30,000 nucleotides of DNA from Paulinella micropora (GCA_019918135.1 WBZZ01006766.1:1-30000), one strand, 5' to 3'; counted from the stretch's first letter, positions 11,131 to 19,468 are shown. Notes: generated by a model from the letters alone, not told the origin. Numbers and translations: made by a program.

Positions 11131-11139
11131 CCCCCTGAG

Positions 11140-12660
11140 AGGAGCAGAGCGGGAAAGGGGGAGGAGTGGGGGGCGCGCTAAGAAAGTGCAAAAAAGATAA
11201 CGCTGAACTAAAGCTTGACTGTCTTACACTTGGAACCGAAAATTATGGGTGGGAGAGGGAAGTGGGAAGGGCGGGGCGCGCTAAGAATTTACAAGAAAAA
11301 ATTAATAAAAAAAATCCCTGACAAGGTTTTAATCTTGGCACTGAGAACTAAGAGAAAAAGAGAGAAGGGGCAGGGGAAGGGACAAATCACCATCTTTCTT
11401 TGCCCCCCCCCCCCTCTCCGTCTGAGAGCAGGGTGCGGGAAAGGGAAGGGGGCGCGCCAAGAATGTATGAATTTTTTGTTATTAAAGCTCGACAAAGCCT
11501 TACACTTGGCATTGAGAACTAAGAGAGGGAGAGGGAAGAGACAAGGGAAGGGCAAGCATGATCTGTCCTTGCCTTCCATCTGAGAACGGGGAGCAGGAGA
11601 GGAAAGGGGCCGGGGGGGGGGCGCCAAAGAATACGCAAAATACGCTGAATTAAAGGTCGACAAAGTCTTACATTGGACACTGAAGCTAGGGGAGGAGGGG
11701 GAAGAGGTAGGGGGGGGGGGACAAGCACGATTTGTCTTTGCCTCTTATCTGAGAACGAAGAGGAGCGGGAGAGGGAGGAGGGCGCGCCAAGAAAGTACAA
11801 AACGAAAAGTACGCTGAATTAAAACTCGACGGCCTTACACTTGGCACCGAAAACTAGGAGTGCGAGAGGGAAGAGGCAGGAGGGGGGACGCCGAGAATGT
11901 GCGGATTACGCTGAATTAAAGCTCGACAAAGTCTTACACTTGCCACTGAAAACTGAGAGAGGGAGAGAGAAGGGGCAGGGGAGGGGGAAAGCACGATCTG
12001 TCCTTGGCTCCCCCCACCCCATCCGAGAACGGGGAGCGGCAGAAAGAAAAAGGAAGGGGAGGGTGACAGAAAGAATCTTTGGATGCAGGGGAGGGGAGGC
12101 ACAAAACAAATTTAAAGAAGAGAGGGGGAGGGGGGATCGGAGGGAAAGGGGGCGTCCCCACACACCCCTCCCCCCCCCCCCCAGTCGGGAGAGGGCTGGG
12201 GGGGAGGGCAGGGGCGCGCTCAGAATGTACAAGAAAAAATTAATAAAAAAAATCCCTGACAAAATTTTAATTTTGGCACTGATAACTAGGAGAGGAAGAA
12301 GGAAGGAGAGAGGGAGGGGTCGCGCCAAGAAAGCGCGAAAAGGAATTTTTCATTAAAGATCGACGATCCTACACCTGGCACCAAGAACTAAAAGAGGGAG
12401 AGGGGAGGGTGGCGGAAAGATCTTTGGATACAAGGGGGGGGCGCCAAGAAAGTGCAATTTACGCTGAATTAAATCTCGACGGTCTTACACTAGAACCGAA
12501 AAAAAGGGAAGGGGCAGGAGAGGGGGGAAGCACGAATTGTCTTAGTCCCCGTCTGAGACTCGGGAGCGAGAGTGGGAAGGGGAAGGGGGCAGGAGCGCGC
12601 CAAGAATTTGTAAAATACGCTGAATCAAAGCTCGACAAAGTCTTATACTTGACACTGAGA
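11140..12660. repeat. Degenerate interspersed repeat block, about ten copies
   Basis: A core beginning GCGCGCCAAGAA, then usually TACGCTGAATTAAAGCTCGAC, TCTTACACTTGGCACTGA and AACTAAGAGAGGGAG, recurs near 11175, 11277, 11452, 11620, 11784, 11887, 12216, 12320, 12440 and 12595. Spacing is mostly near 103 or 165 bases, once about twice 165. Two copies (11277 and 12216) share an alternative middle with AAAAAATTAATAAAAAAAATC in place of the GCTGAATTAAAG core. Purine-rich filler separates the copies, often with ATCTGAGAACGGGGAGC. Open frames here are side effects of the repeats. It may be a replication or recombination region, or subtelomeric satellite; nothing decides this. Confidence 0.7.
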
Positions 12661-13015
12661 AGCCAGCCCGCCAACGCGGGCTGAAGGAGGAGCAAAAATA
12701 AGTGAACTTTTCTTGAGAGCCCACAGATGGGGGGGGGGGGGCGCCCCCCCCCCCCCTTTTTCTTCTCCCCTTCCCCCTTGAGCCCCCTGAGCCCGAGGGG
12801 CTCAAAGAACAGGGGAAGAGGGAGAGAAGCTACAAAAGAAAAATATATGAAACGCCTCAACTAAGCCCCCAAATGCCGGACGCCCCCCCCCCCCCAACCT
12901 CTCCCCTTGTCCCTTGTGCCTGCAAGGCTTTTCATTTGCTTCTAGTAAGATTTTTGGCGCGCGCCTGTTTTACGGCCGGAAAAGGCAGCGTTTTTTGAGG
13001 TTTTTGGCCAGGACT
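12660..13015. repeat. Long direct repeat, copy 2, cut off by the AT-rich element
   Basis: Second copy of the block at 10270-10660, in the same order and orientation. Its tail (ACGGCC, AAAAGGCAGCG, GGTTTTTGG) matches both the 10625-10660 tail and the one at 11040-11085 up to about GGACT at 13016, after which the other two copies continue with different sequence and this copy passes into a TA-run and the AT-rich element. The junction is therefore close to 13016. Confidence 0.65.
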
Positions 13016-13033
13016 AATATTATATATATATAT

Positions 13034-13438
13034 ATCATTTATGTGTTGCGGACCTGTCCATTCGTATATTAAATACAAGCACAGAAAAGACGAAAAACAC
13101 ACCTATGTTTTACAAAAACACGCCTTTGTTTTACAAAAACACACATTTCTTTAACAACTAATTCAACAAACAAAGCACAATAAGAGAGATTTAGACGAAA
13201 TAACAACAAAATCATATTTTTATTTCATAAAAATATATATTAAACTTCGTTTAAATATGATTTTGTTGTTATTTCGTCTAAATCTCTCTTAGTGTGCTTT
13301 GTTTGTTGAATTAGTTGTTAAAGAAATGTGTGTTTTTGTAAAACAAAGGTGTGTTTTTGTAAAACATAGGTGTGTTTTTCGTCTTTTCTGTGCTTGTATT
13401 TAATATACGAATGGACAGGTCCGCAACACATAAATGAT
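13034..13438. repeat. Near-perfect inverted repeat, 186-nt arms with 33-nt loop
   Basis: Bases 13034-13219 are the reverse complement of 13253-13438 with, by my reading, two mismatches (near 13115 and 13180). The loop 13220-13252 is AT-rich and not itself palindromic. Each arm contains the GACGAAA motif twice and a doubled ACACCTWTGTTTTACAAAA-type unit. Just before the left arm is a TA-run (13018-13035). The structure lies at the left edge of the AT-rich element. It could be a folded terminal hairpin, two terminal inverted repeats joined head to head, or an unrelated foldback insertion. No coding sequence is in it. Confidence 0.9.
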
Positions 13439-13819
13439 CATGTAGTATAGGGGGCCACTTCAGGACACTTTTTCAGTGTGGTTTCTCTACAGAAACCGCC
13501 CTAAGAGCCGTTATTCATTATTTCGTCTCTAAGTTCAAAACAACAATTTCATTAAAATCTCTCTTATTATGAATTTCTCTCTGGACTACTTTACACAAAA
13601 AGCAAAAAGTTGACCAACTCCAGAACTTAGAAGGTGTGAAATTATCCTGAGCCCCTAGGTGTCTGGTGTTGCCGATATTGGTCCATTTTTTTGCTGATAT
13701 AGTCAAAATTGGAGTGATCTTAAAAGTTGAATGGGGGAGGGGGGCAACGAACGAAGTTCGTGGGGGGAGGGGGCGATAGCCACACTAGTAAGTGAAAAAA
13801 AATAGTTTCACCAACGCGA
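13439..13819. other. Intergenic stretch with a small GC-rich hairpin
   Basis: Another GACGAAA motif (reverse strand, 13521-13527) lies beside AAATCTCTCTTA, which also occurs in the inverted-repeat arm. Around 13735-13780 a short perfect hairpin (ACGAAC, GAA, GTTCGT; 13747-13761) sits between two GGGGGAGGGG runs. A 62-codon open frame on the minus strand (13518-13706) has no supporting signal. I see no convincing gene. Confidence 0.4.
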
Positions 13820-14185
13820 TCAGAATTGAAGGGATTTTAAATATTCAATATTAGGGTTTGTTTCTTTCTGCTTCTCTTTCTCTATCTGCTTGATATATTC
13901 CCCTTTGTATTTATCCAATATTTCCTTATTAATTTCTCTATATTTCTTCTGTTGCTCTTGGATCTTATCTCTATTTTTCTTATAATATTCCCTTCGTTGT
14001 TTATTTATCTTATCCTTATTTGCTTCTCTATATTTCTTTTGATGCCCTTTAATTTTGTCCTTATTATTCTGTCTATAAATTGCTCTATACTCATTGATTT
14101 TCTCTTTATTATTTTCTCTGTATCGTTGCTGTCTTGGATCAGGTGCGCTGAAAAAAGCCTTTATTTCCTCTATAGTGGAACTCAT
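13820..14185 (-). CDS. Charged repeat protein, 121 aa
   Basis: The ATG is the complement of 14183-14185. After about 20 residues the protein becomes a series of roughly 15-residue repeats of the pattern Y-R/K-x-x-N-K-[D/E]-K-I-x-[E/K]-x, with six or seven units, then ends with IEYLKSLQF. Composition is extremely rich in Lys, Glu, Asn, Gln and Tyr, which predicts long helices or a coiled coil. Such NK-D-KI repeat proteins are common in algal and amoebal large DNA viruses and their satellites; their function is not known to me. It is divergent from the recombinase-like gene, with a motif-rich 480-base gap between them. Confidence 0.6.
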   Translation of the reverse strand: MSSTIEEIKAFFSAPDPRQQRYRENNKEKINEYRAIYRQNNKDKIKGHQKKYREANKDKINKQRREYYKKNRDKIQEQQKKYREINKEILDKYKGEYIKQIEKEKQKETNPNIEYLKSLQF

Positions 14186-14669
14186 TATATATACGATGTA
14201 TATTGTATATACTTAATACATAATTCAATGGTTGAATATAAGAGCAGGTGAGACGAAAATAATCTTGTTTATATGTGTCCAACCCCAAGGTTGGCCGTGT
14301 CCAAGTAGATTTTTATAAGGTTGGACACTTTTTAGTTATTAAATTTCAATATTTATTATATTATTCTTCTTTCTATTAACTAAATTTTAACTTGTCCAAC
14401 CTGTCCAACCTTTTATTAAGAAAAAGTAAATTTTTTTTCGTCTCTACCCGAAAGTAAATATACCATAAAATAATTTTGGCCGCGTGGGGGTCGGCCTCGG
14501 ACACATTGGCCTACATTAATACAAACAAAAATATTCTCTCTCACACTGCTACTATTGACAACAACTGTCCGAGTGGTTTTAACAACATTTAGGGACATAT
14601 CGGAGGTAATGGCTATTTTCAATTTAAAATAATTAAAATAATATAGACTTGTCTATTATACACTGACCA
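14186..14669. promoter_or_regulatory. Divergent intergenic region with repeated GTCCAACC and GACGAAA motifs
   Basis: GTGTCCAACC occurs at 14275-14284, its reverse complement GGTTGGACAC at 14319-14328, and two tandem TGTCCAACC units at 14393-14410; partial copies are at 14287-14296 and 14297-14305. GACGAAA occurs at 14252-14258 and, on the other strand, 14436-14442. The arrangement in direct and inverted orientation beside a recombinase gene looks like an origin or operator region. AATAATATAG at 14636-14645 is a probable promoter for the gene at 14670. A 68-codon minus-strand frame here is unsupported. Confidence 0.5.
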
Positions 14670-15823
14670 ATGTGGAGCGAAGACGATAGAAAATTTGTTA
14701 GACAATTAAGAGTTGCTACTACTGAAAATAAAATTTATGAAGTCGTGTCCAACTTCTACGATAGTGAGTTGAAACCAAGTATTGCCTTTCATAATGCTAT
14801 CATATCGCTATTTAGCACACCAACGAGTGATGAAGAGGTGCTTGAGGCACTAAAAGTAATATATCCAAAATATGCTATTGTGTATCCTAATTTGAATAGT
14901 AGAAGGCAAAGACTTTCTGAAGTAAGAAAAAATCAATAGAGCCTTATCAAAGTGAAAGGGTATATGAAATGAGCAAACTGGATAAGTATTTTAATCTGAA
15001 TGAAGACGAGCGGATTGATATTGTAGAAGGATATAAGAAAGATGTCAAAGCAAAAAATGAACAAAAAATACAGATTGATGTTCGTGATGTAATGGCTAAA
15101 ATGAACGATATGATATTAAGTAATGATCCGTATCTTAAACTACTTGCTTTGATGATAGCAATTTGAGCGAGGCCTGTGGAAATATTTGACAAAAACACAT
15201 ATGAATTGATACCAGATAAACCAAGTTGGTTAAGGGTAAATAATTTAGCAAAAAAGAGAGAAGGACAAGAAAAGAATTGGACTGAGAGACCTGTCGTCCT
15301 TTTTACTCCTGAATTCGTAATAGAAAAAGTAAATTCAATACGGAACCATTTCAAAAAGAAAAAAGCAGTTATCATCAACAAAGAAGGCGTGCTTGATAAG
15401 CAAAAGAACAATGAACTAAACAAAAGAATTATTAAAATCTTTCCTTGGCTTTCGGAATACACACAGAAAAGCAGTATGTTGCGGAAACTATATGCTAGTT
15501 TGTCATATAGTAATTTCGCCAATCCGAAAATAGAGAATTTTAATACATGGGTTTCTAATGTGCTCGGTCATGGTGATATGCTTACTAGTTTTAGTTATAG
15601 TTGGGTTAATGTGGCCGACCCCGAAGAAATTAAGGCAGAAGGAATTAAAACAGAATTAGAGGAGCTAAGAAGAAAGATAGATTTATGTTTGAATTTAAAT
15701 AATGTCAATGAAACTGAAAGCGAAAACGGAGAAGAAGAAAGCAAATATCAACCATTAGGAAAAAGGGCTAGTAGAGAGGATAAGTATAAATTGCTTGAAC
15801 AAATTTACAACGATCGCTGCTAG
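14670..15823 (+). pseudogene. Telomere-resolvase-like tyrosine recombinase, broken
   Basis: ATG at 14670 opens a frame to 14939. The coding signal then passes, at an A6 run near 14926-14931, to a second frame, which contains a TGA at 15164-15166 and ends at 15823, about 384 codons in all. After the TGA comes A-R-P-V-E (Arg codon 15170-15172), the box I pattern of tyrosine recombinases; the TGA stands where a Gly is usual. Further on are S-x-x-L-R-K-L-Y-A (Arg at 15482), L-G-H (His at 15569) and Y nine residues later (15596). The Arg-His distance of 29, the R-x-L-Y-A start and the following aromatic-rich helix resemble hairpin telomere resolvases (TelK/TelA/ResT family) more than Xer or Cre types. 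Known members cut palindromic joints and seal the ends as hairpins. The tail is acidic. Family call likely; resolvase subtype an inference. Confidence 0.65.
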
Positions 15824-16096
15824 TTCAAGACGCGCCCCGCTCAACAGGTATTGAGCACATCGTACTGCGGACAAGATGCCCGAGACGAGCACGACGTGAA
15901 CCAGGTAGTTCACCGCAACAACCGCCGGAAACAACTACACAATCCCACGCGTGCCAACACAGAGCTTTATGAGCTCACCTGCACCGGAAGACAGGACGAC
16001 ATCAGAGCAAGACCGTCAAGAAGAGCACCTACCTCAACGCCCATCGGAGAACATCGACAGCGACAGTTGAGTTCAACCAGCGCAGAGGACACCTCG

Positions 16097-17341
16097 ATGA
16101 GCGAAACACCGCCTACCCCGTCAATGGCATACAATGAGGAATCGCCCATTTCAAGTTTCACGGTACCTATCCCACCGAACCTGCAGACCGAGTGCTTTAC
16201 CCCGTTGGCCCCGACGACGACTTCAGCGAATGCATCTACAGACAACAAGGACGCAATAAGACGCATACAAGCCATCGAAGCATTACCCTACGGCCAACCA
16301 GTGCAATACAGACGTGTACCTGGAGTTTCACAGCCAACAGAACGACGATACACCTTCGCTTGGACAGATGCACATCATTGCTTTCGTCACCCTACCACCG
16401 ATGGGCTGGCCTACTGGAGCATCGTGAAGGACTTCCGACTACTCCCGGAGAACTGGGCACTAACCAAACCAGACTGCGTCGACTGGAAGACTATACGCGA
16501 AACCAGACGCGGCAGCATTAGATGGGATTGCACCTGCGGCAACCAAGAAGGGAAACTGAAGCGTTGCAGCGGATGTCAACTCGTCTACTACTGCAACACC
16601 GATCATCAGAGGACCGATTGGCCGGCACACAAAGAGTTCTGCAACATGGCCAAGCGGCATCCACTCATCAACCGACTTCGAGAAAGGGGAACAAAATACG
16701 ATCTACTCGGCATACCAACGGACCAGCCCGAGCTAGGCGACCTCGCATTTCAACATCTGTTACGTTACCGTGAAGGTGGACCACACGCATCACTGTTCAT
16801 AGACTCACTCACAATGGTAGATATGGCGATGAGCCTAGATGAATTTACGACGAGGGGGAGACGTGTGGACCCCAGGACGGCCACAATAGCACATGGTGAA
16901 AACAATACAGGATATGTTTTTATGGCAGCAGGAGCGAATGTTTGGTCTTCTGGTTCAGACAGGAGATTAAAATCAGATATTAAAACACTAGACTGCGGAG
17001 ATTGTTGCGACAAACTTATGAAAATAAACTGCTGTTCATATTATTTGAAATCAGACGAAAAGAAACAGAAAGAGAACCACGGATTTATTGCAGATGAAGT
17101 AAAAAAAATATTTCCAGAATTTGTATCTGAAAGTGGAATAAAAGCAGACGATGGGGATGGAAACTTTGAATGTATATCATACACGGACTTCATACCAATA
17201 TTGGTCAGTGCTTTTCAACACATGGCGGAAAAAGTAATTAATTTAGAAAAAGAAAATAAAACTTTACTTAATATATTACAAGACCAAGCGAACCAACTAG
17301 CAGAAATCCGAGCAGTAGTGTTTCCTCCTAATGCCCCCTAG
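16097..17341 (+). CDS. MYND zinc finger fused to S74 intramolecular chaperone domain
   Basis: The first in-frame ATG is at 16097 (414 aa); the frame is open back to 15824, so an earlier start lost by mutation is possible. Residues ~143-180 form a MYND-type zinc finger: CxC, CSGC, YYC, then the spacing to W, HK and C; the usual second Cys of the C-x3-C pair is His (NTDHQ). Residues ~286-378 match the peptidase S74 chaperone of endosialidase and tail spikes: SDRRLKSDIK start, GFIADEV, then FPEFV. A leucine-zipper-like coil ends the protein, as is usual for S74. In known S74 proteins the domain drives trimer folding and then cleaves itself off. MYND domains bind proline-rich peptides in eukaryotes. 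The first part is GC-richer than the S74 part (change near 16870), suggesting a recent fusion. Overlaps the next gene by 11 bases. Confidence 0.8.
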   Translation: MSETPPTPSMAYNEESPISSFTVPIPPNLQTECFTPLAPTTTSANASTDNKDAIRRIQAIEALPYGQPVQYRRVPGVSQPTERRYTFAWTDAHHCFRHPTTDGLAYWSIVKDFRLLPENWALTKPDCVDWKTIRETRRGSIRWDCTCGNQEGKLKRCSGCQLVYYCNTDHQRTDWPAHKEFCNMAKRHPLINRLRERGTKYDLLGIPTDQPELGDLAFQHLLRYREGGPHASLFIDSLTMVDMAMSLDEFTTRGRRVDPRTATIAHGENNTGYVFMAAGANVWSSGSDRRLKSDIKTLDCGDCCDKLMKINCCSYYLKSDEKKQKENHGFIADEVKKIFPEFVSESGIKADDGDGNFECISYTDFIPILVSAFQHMAEKVINLEKENKTLLNILQDQANQLAEIRAVVFPPNAP

Positions 17342-17672
17342 ATTACATCCGCCACCTCCAATCATAGAAGTAGATGGCGAACTGACACCCGAGTTGAAGA
17401 ACCGCGTGCTAGACGTCCAAACTAAGCAGAAAGAAAAAAAATTAGACCACGAATACGAAGACAACTGGGACTGTTGTATGACGAAGCGAAAAACTGACAG
17501 CCGTCTTATTAAGTACTTATTTCAAATGGGTATCATTATCGCCATCATCACCCTTTGTATCGTGAGGCTGTCTGAAAAGAACATTCCGTGCGAGGTTGCC
17601 AACACTTATGTAGGTATTTTGACCTTACTCATCGGCATCTGCCTTCCTTCTCCATCTTCAAGTAAGAAATGA
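17331..17672 (+). CDS. Small membrane protein, 113 aa
   Basis: The ATG at 17331 overlaps the end of the S74 gene, which suggests coupled expression. Residues 1-60 are soluble, proline-rich at the start and charged after that. Two hydrophobic segments follow (about residues 67-82 and 92-107), separated by a short loop with ENIPC-like charged residues, and the protein ends LIGICLPSPSSSKK. A terminal membrane helix ending in LPSP with a basic tail is often seen in short proteins of polinton-like and large algal viruses. No enzymatic motif is present. It may be a virion membrane or host-membrane protein; function unknown. Confidence 0.6.
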   Translation: MPPRLHPPPPIIEVDGELTPELKNRVLDVQTKQKEKKLDHEYEDNWDCCMTKRKTDSRLIKYLFQMGIIIAIITLCIVRLSEKNIPCEVANTYVGILTLLIGICLPSPSSSKK

Positions 17673-17898
17673 GCATTCATACAAACGTATTTTATACCAA
17701 GAACTGTCGCTGGCGTATATTAGCGGAATAGCTTCATCAAAACTAACACACCAATCACTCATCGGCTTATAAACGCATGTAAATTTTGTTTCTATTCCTT
17801 TTTGAATACAATAAACACAACTTTCATTTTTTTAATCGCTGACCCGCGAATAGAAATCACAGGCGGTCCGAGCAGAAATATTAATTAATAAAAAGTTT
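17673..17898. other. Intergenic stretch
   Basis: No gene seen. An AATAAA (17811-17816) could end upstream transcripts. AT-rich sequence with TTAATTAATAAAAAG just before the ATG at 17899 may act as a promoter, although it lacks the clear TAATATAG motif. Confidence 0.3.
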
Positions 17899-18286
17899 AT
17901 GAGCAGTAATATAGAGGGCATCACGATGGACTATAAATACCAGAAGATTATTTTTCTGAGTAATGATTTTGTTGGCGATAGCAAGACATTTGACAAAAAC
18001 ATTCAAATGAACTTTACACAGACTAGAATGAATGTTAAGTTTATCCACTACATGAACAATTCAGCCGAGACTAAAACAAAAATCCTTTATATGGATCGCA
18101 TCGGGATTATTGGCACATTCGCAGACAGCACCACGGCAAACATTTTCAAATCTCGGCTACAACTTAGGAGTAGTAGGTTGGTCTGACGGGGTTTACACTT
18201 TTAAAGTGCTTAAAACGGACAGCGGTAATATCGAGACTGACCAGCTAGCTGGAAGAATTGTTATTTGTTTAGAATTTTTGGCTTGA
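17899..18286 (+). pseudogene. Small putative structural protein, frameshifted
   Basis: ATG at 17899 starts a frame that ends at 18186, but the coding signal moves one frame downstream at about 18150-18160 and continues to a TGA at 18284-18286. One extra base, for example the C after AAATCT, would explain it. The product would be about 128 residues, rich in Asn, Phe and Ile, with a beta-strand-like pattern (alternating hydrophobics, GVVGW, GVYTF). It lies just upstream of the packaging ATPase in the structural gene cluster. I do not recognise the family; a minor capsid or vertex protein is possible. Confidence 0.5.
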
Positions 18287-18299
18287 CGAAAATATAGCG

Positions 18300-19115
18300 A
18301 TGGAGGAAATCAATAACGTCAAGGTGAAACCAGTCAAGCAAAACGGAGATGGCGACAAGTTGGCAAAAGGATATAAGTTGTTTGATGAACCGTATGCCAA
18401 TATATTTCTTCTCGCTCGCAAGAAGAGCGGCAAGACGACAGCACTGTTTGAAATCCTGAAACGAACGACCGACAAAAAGACCCGTATTGTTATTATAGCC
18501 AGCACGATACACAAAGACCACATTTACAAAGAAATGGTTAAGCACTTCAAGAAGAAAGGCAATCCAATGGCGATATATACATATTTGAAAGCAGACGGAT
18601 ACAGTGTAATCGATTACGAGTTAGACAAACTGAATAAACCCGACGAGGAGCATGAAGGCGAAATTGTACAGGACGGTAAAGAAGAACCGAAGCCGAAGTT
18701 TTTATATTTTGGTAAAGACGAGGAGAAGAAGCATGGGCGAGCCCCCGCACCCCCATCCAAGTATCAAACTCCCGAAGTCGTGTTTGTTCTTGACGACCTC
18801 GGCTCAGGCTTGAGGGATAAGTCCGTAAGCGACCTGTTAAAGAAAAACCGCCACTACAAGTCAAAAGTGATTATGAGCTCTCAGTATCTGAACGACTTAC
18901 GACCTGAGGCAACTAAACAGCTAGACTACCTTCTTATTTTTCCTGGTCAAAGTGTCGATAAAATAGAACTTGTGTATAAGCATCTGGACCTCGGCTACGA
19001 CCTCGACTACTTCATTGAAAAATATCACGAGGCGACGAAAGAGAGGTTTAACTTTTTGTATGTTGATGCGGTTTCTGATGAACTACGACAAAATTTTAAC
19101 AAACGATTTTTGTAA
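18300..19115 (+). CDS. A32-type genome packaging ATPase
   Basis: 271 aa, intact. Residues ~35-50 form a Walker A motif (ARKKSGKTTA, with GKT), and VVFVLDDLG near residue 165 is the Walker B strand with two Asp. A later SSQ stretch (VIMSSQYLND) is the sensor-like polar motif of the FtsK-HerA superfamily. This ATPase pumps viral DNA into preformed capsids and is a core gene of polintons, virophages and PLVs. AAAATATAG just before the start fits the promoter pattern. A GC-rich 20-nt segment at 18735-18754, coding for GRAPAPPS, interrupts an otherwise AT-rich gene and is nearly identical to one after the major capsid gene. Before it lies an acidic insertion (about residues 112-125). Confidence 0.9.
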   Translation: MEEINNVKVKPVKQNGDGDKLAKGYKLFDEPYANIFLLARKKSGKTTALFEILKRTTDKKTRIVIIASTIHKDHIYKEMVKHFKKKGNPMAIYTYLKADGYSVIDYELDKLNKPDEEHEGEIVQDGKEEPKPKFLYFGKDEEKKHGRAPAPPSKYQTPEVVFVLDDLGSGLRDKSVSDLLKKNRHYKSKVIMSSQYLNDLRPEATKQLDYLLIFPGQSVDKIELVYKHLDLGYDLDYFIEKYHEATKERFNFLYVDAVSDELRQNFNKRFL

Positions 19116-19149
19116 TTTATTATTAATTATTTTTTTTCCATATATTATA
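19115..19149 (+). promoter_or_regulatory. Probable viral promoter
   Basis: T-rich ATTATTTTTTTTCC followed by ATATTATA, directly before the ATG at 19150. Matches the pattern upstream of other genes in the element. Confidence 0.5.
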
Positions 19150-19216
19150 ATGGTCGTGAAAACAACGAGGGTTCGTCATTCCAACAGTCGGAAAAATAAC
19201 AAGAAACTCGAGCACA

Positions 19217-19468
19217 ATGGCGGGCGGAAAAAAGAAAACTGGTCGCAAGAAACAAAAGGGTGGTGGTCAAAAGGGAGGTAAAATAAACTGGGAAAAGGTT
19301 GGCAATACATTTAGGAATATTAATAACTATTTGAAAAAAGACAAAACAATCTCTCGCTTCGCTGGAGCTTTGGATAGAGTTGGCGTTCCTTATGCTGGCA
19401 AAGTTCAAAAGGTTGCGAGCGATATGGGATACGGAAAGCAACGAGGTCGTGGGGCGCTTAAATTCTAA
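19217..19468 (+). CDS. Small basic Lys/Gly-rich protein, core-protein-like
   Basis: 83 aa from the ATG at 19217. Residues 2-25 are almost only Gly, Lys and Arg with Gln; the rest is a short helical part ending in a GYGKQRGRGALKF-like basic tail. The very basic head suggests DNA condensation, like adenovirus protein VII/X or the PX protein of adintoviruses, but the similarity is in composition only. The promoter points to an earlier ATG at 19150, whose frame (MVVKTTRVRHSN onward) crosses this one and stops at 19281. A frameshift could join the two, giving a protein about 22 residues longer that starts MVVK, the same four residues as the next gene. True start uncertain. Confidence 0.6.
   Translation: MAGGKKKTGRKKQKGGGQKGGKINWEKVGNTFRNINNYLKKDKTISRFAGALDRVGVPYAGKVQKVASDMGYGKQRGRGALKF

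Noticed and set aside
11215..12860. Open frames of 75-170 codons in the repeat block
   Set aside because: They are translations of the repeat unit and its purine-rich filler; no frame is kept from copy to copy.
13034..13438. CRISPR array or tRNA cluster as explanation of the repeated units
   Set aside because: There is one long inverted repeat only, with no regular spacers; no cloverleaf was found.
13518..13706. 62-codon minus-strand frame
   Set aside because: No promoter motif, no domain and no coding-like composition beyond chance.
14947..15522. Minus-strand 191-codon frame with apparent membrane segments
   Set aside because: It is antisense to the recombinase-like gene, whose plus-strand reading has clear motifs.
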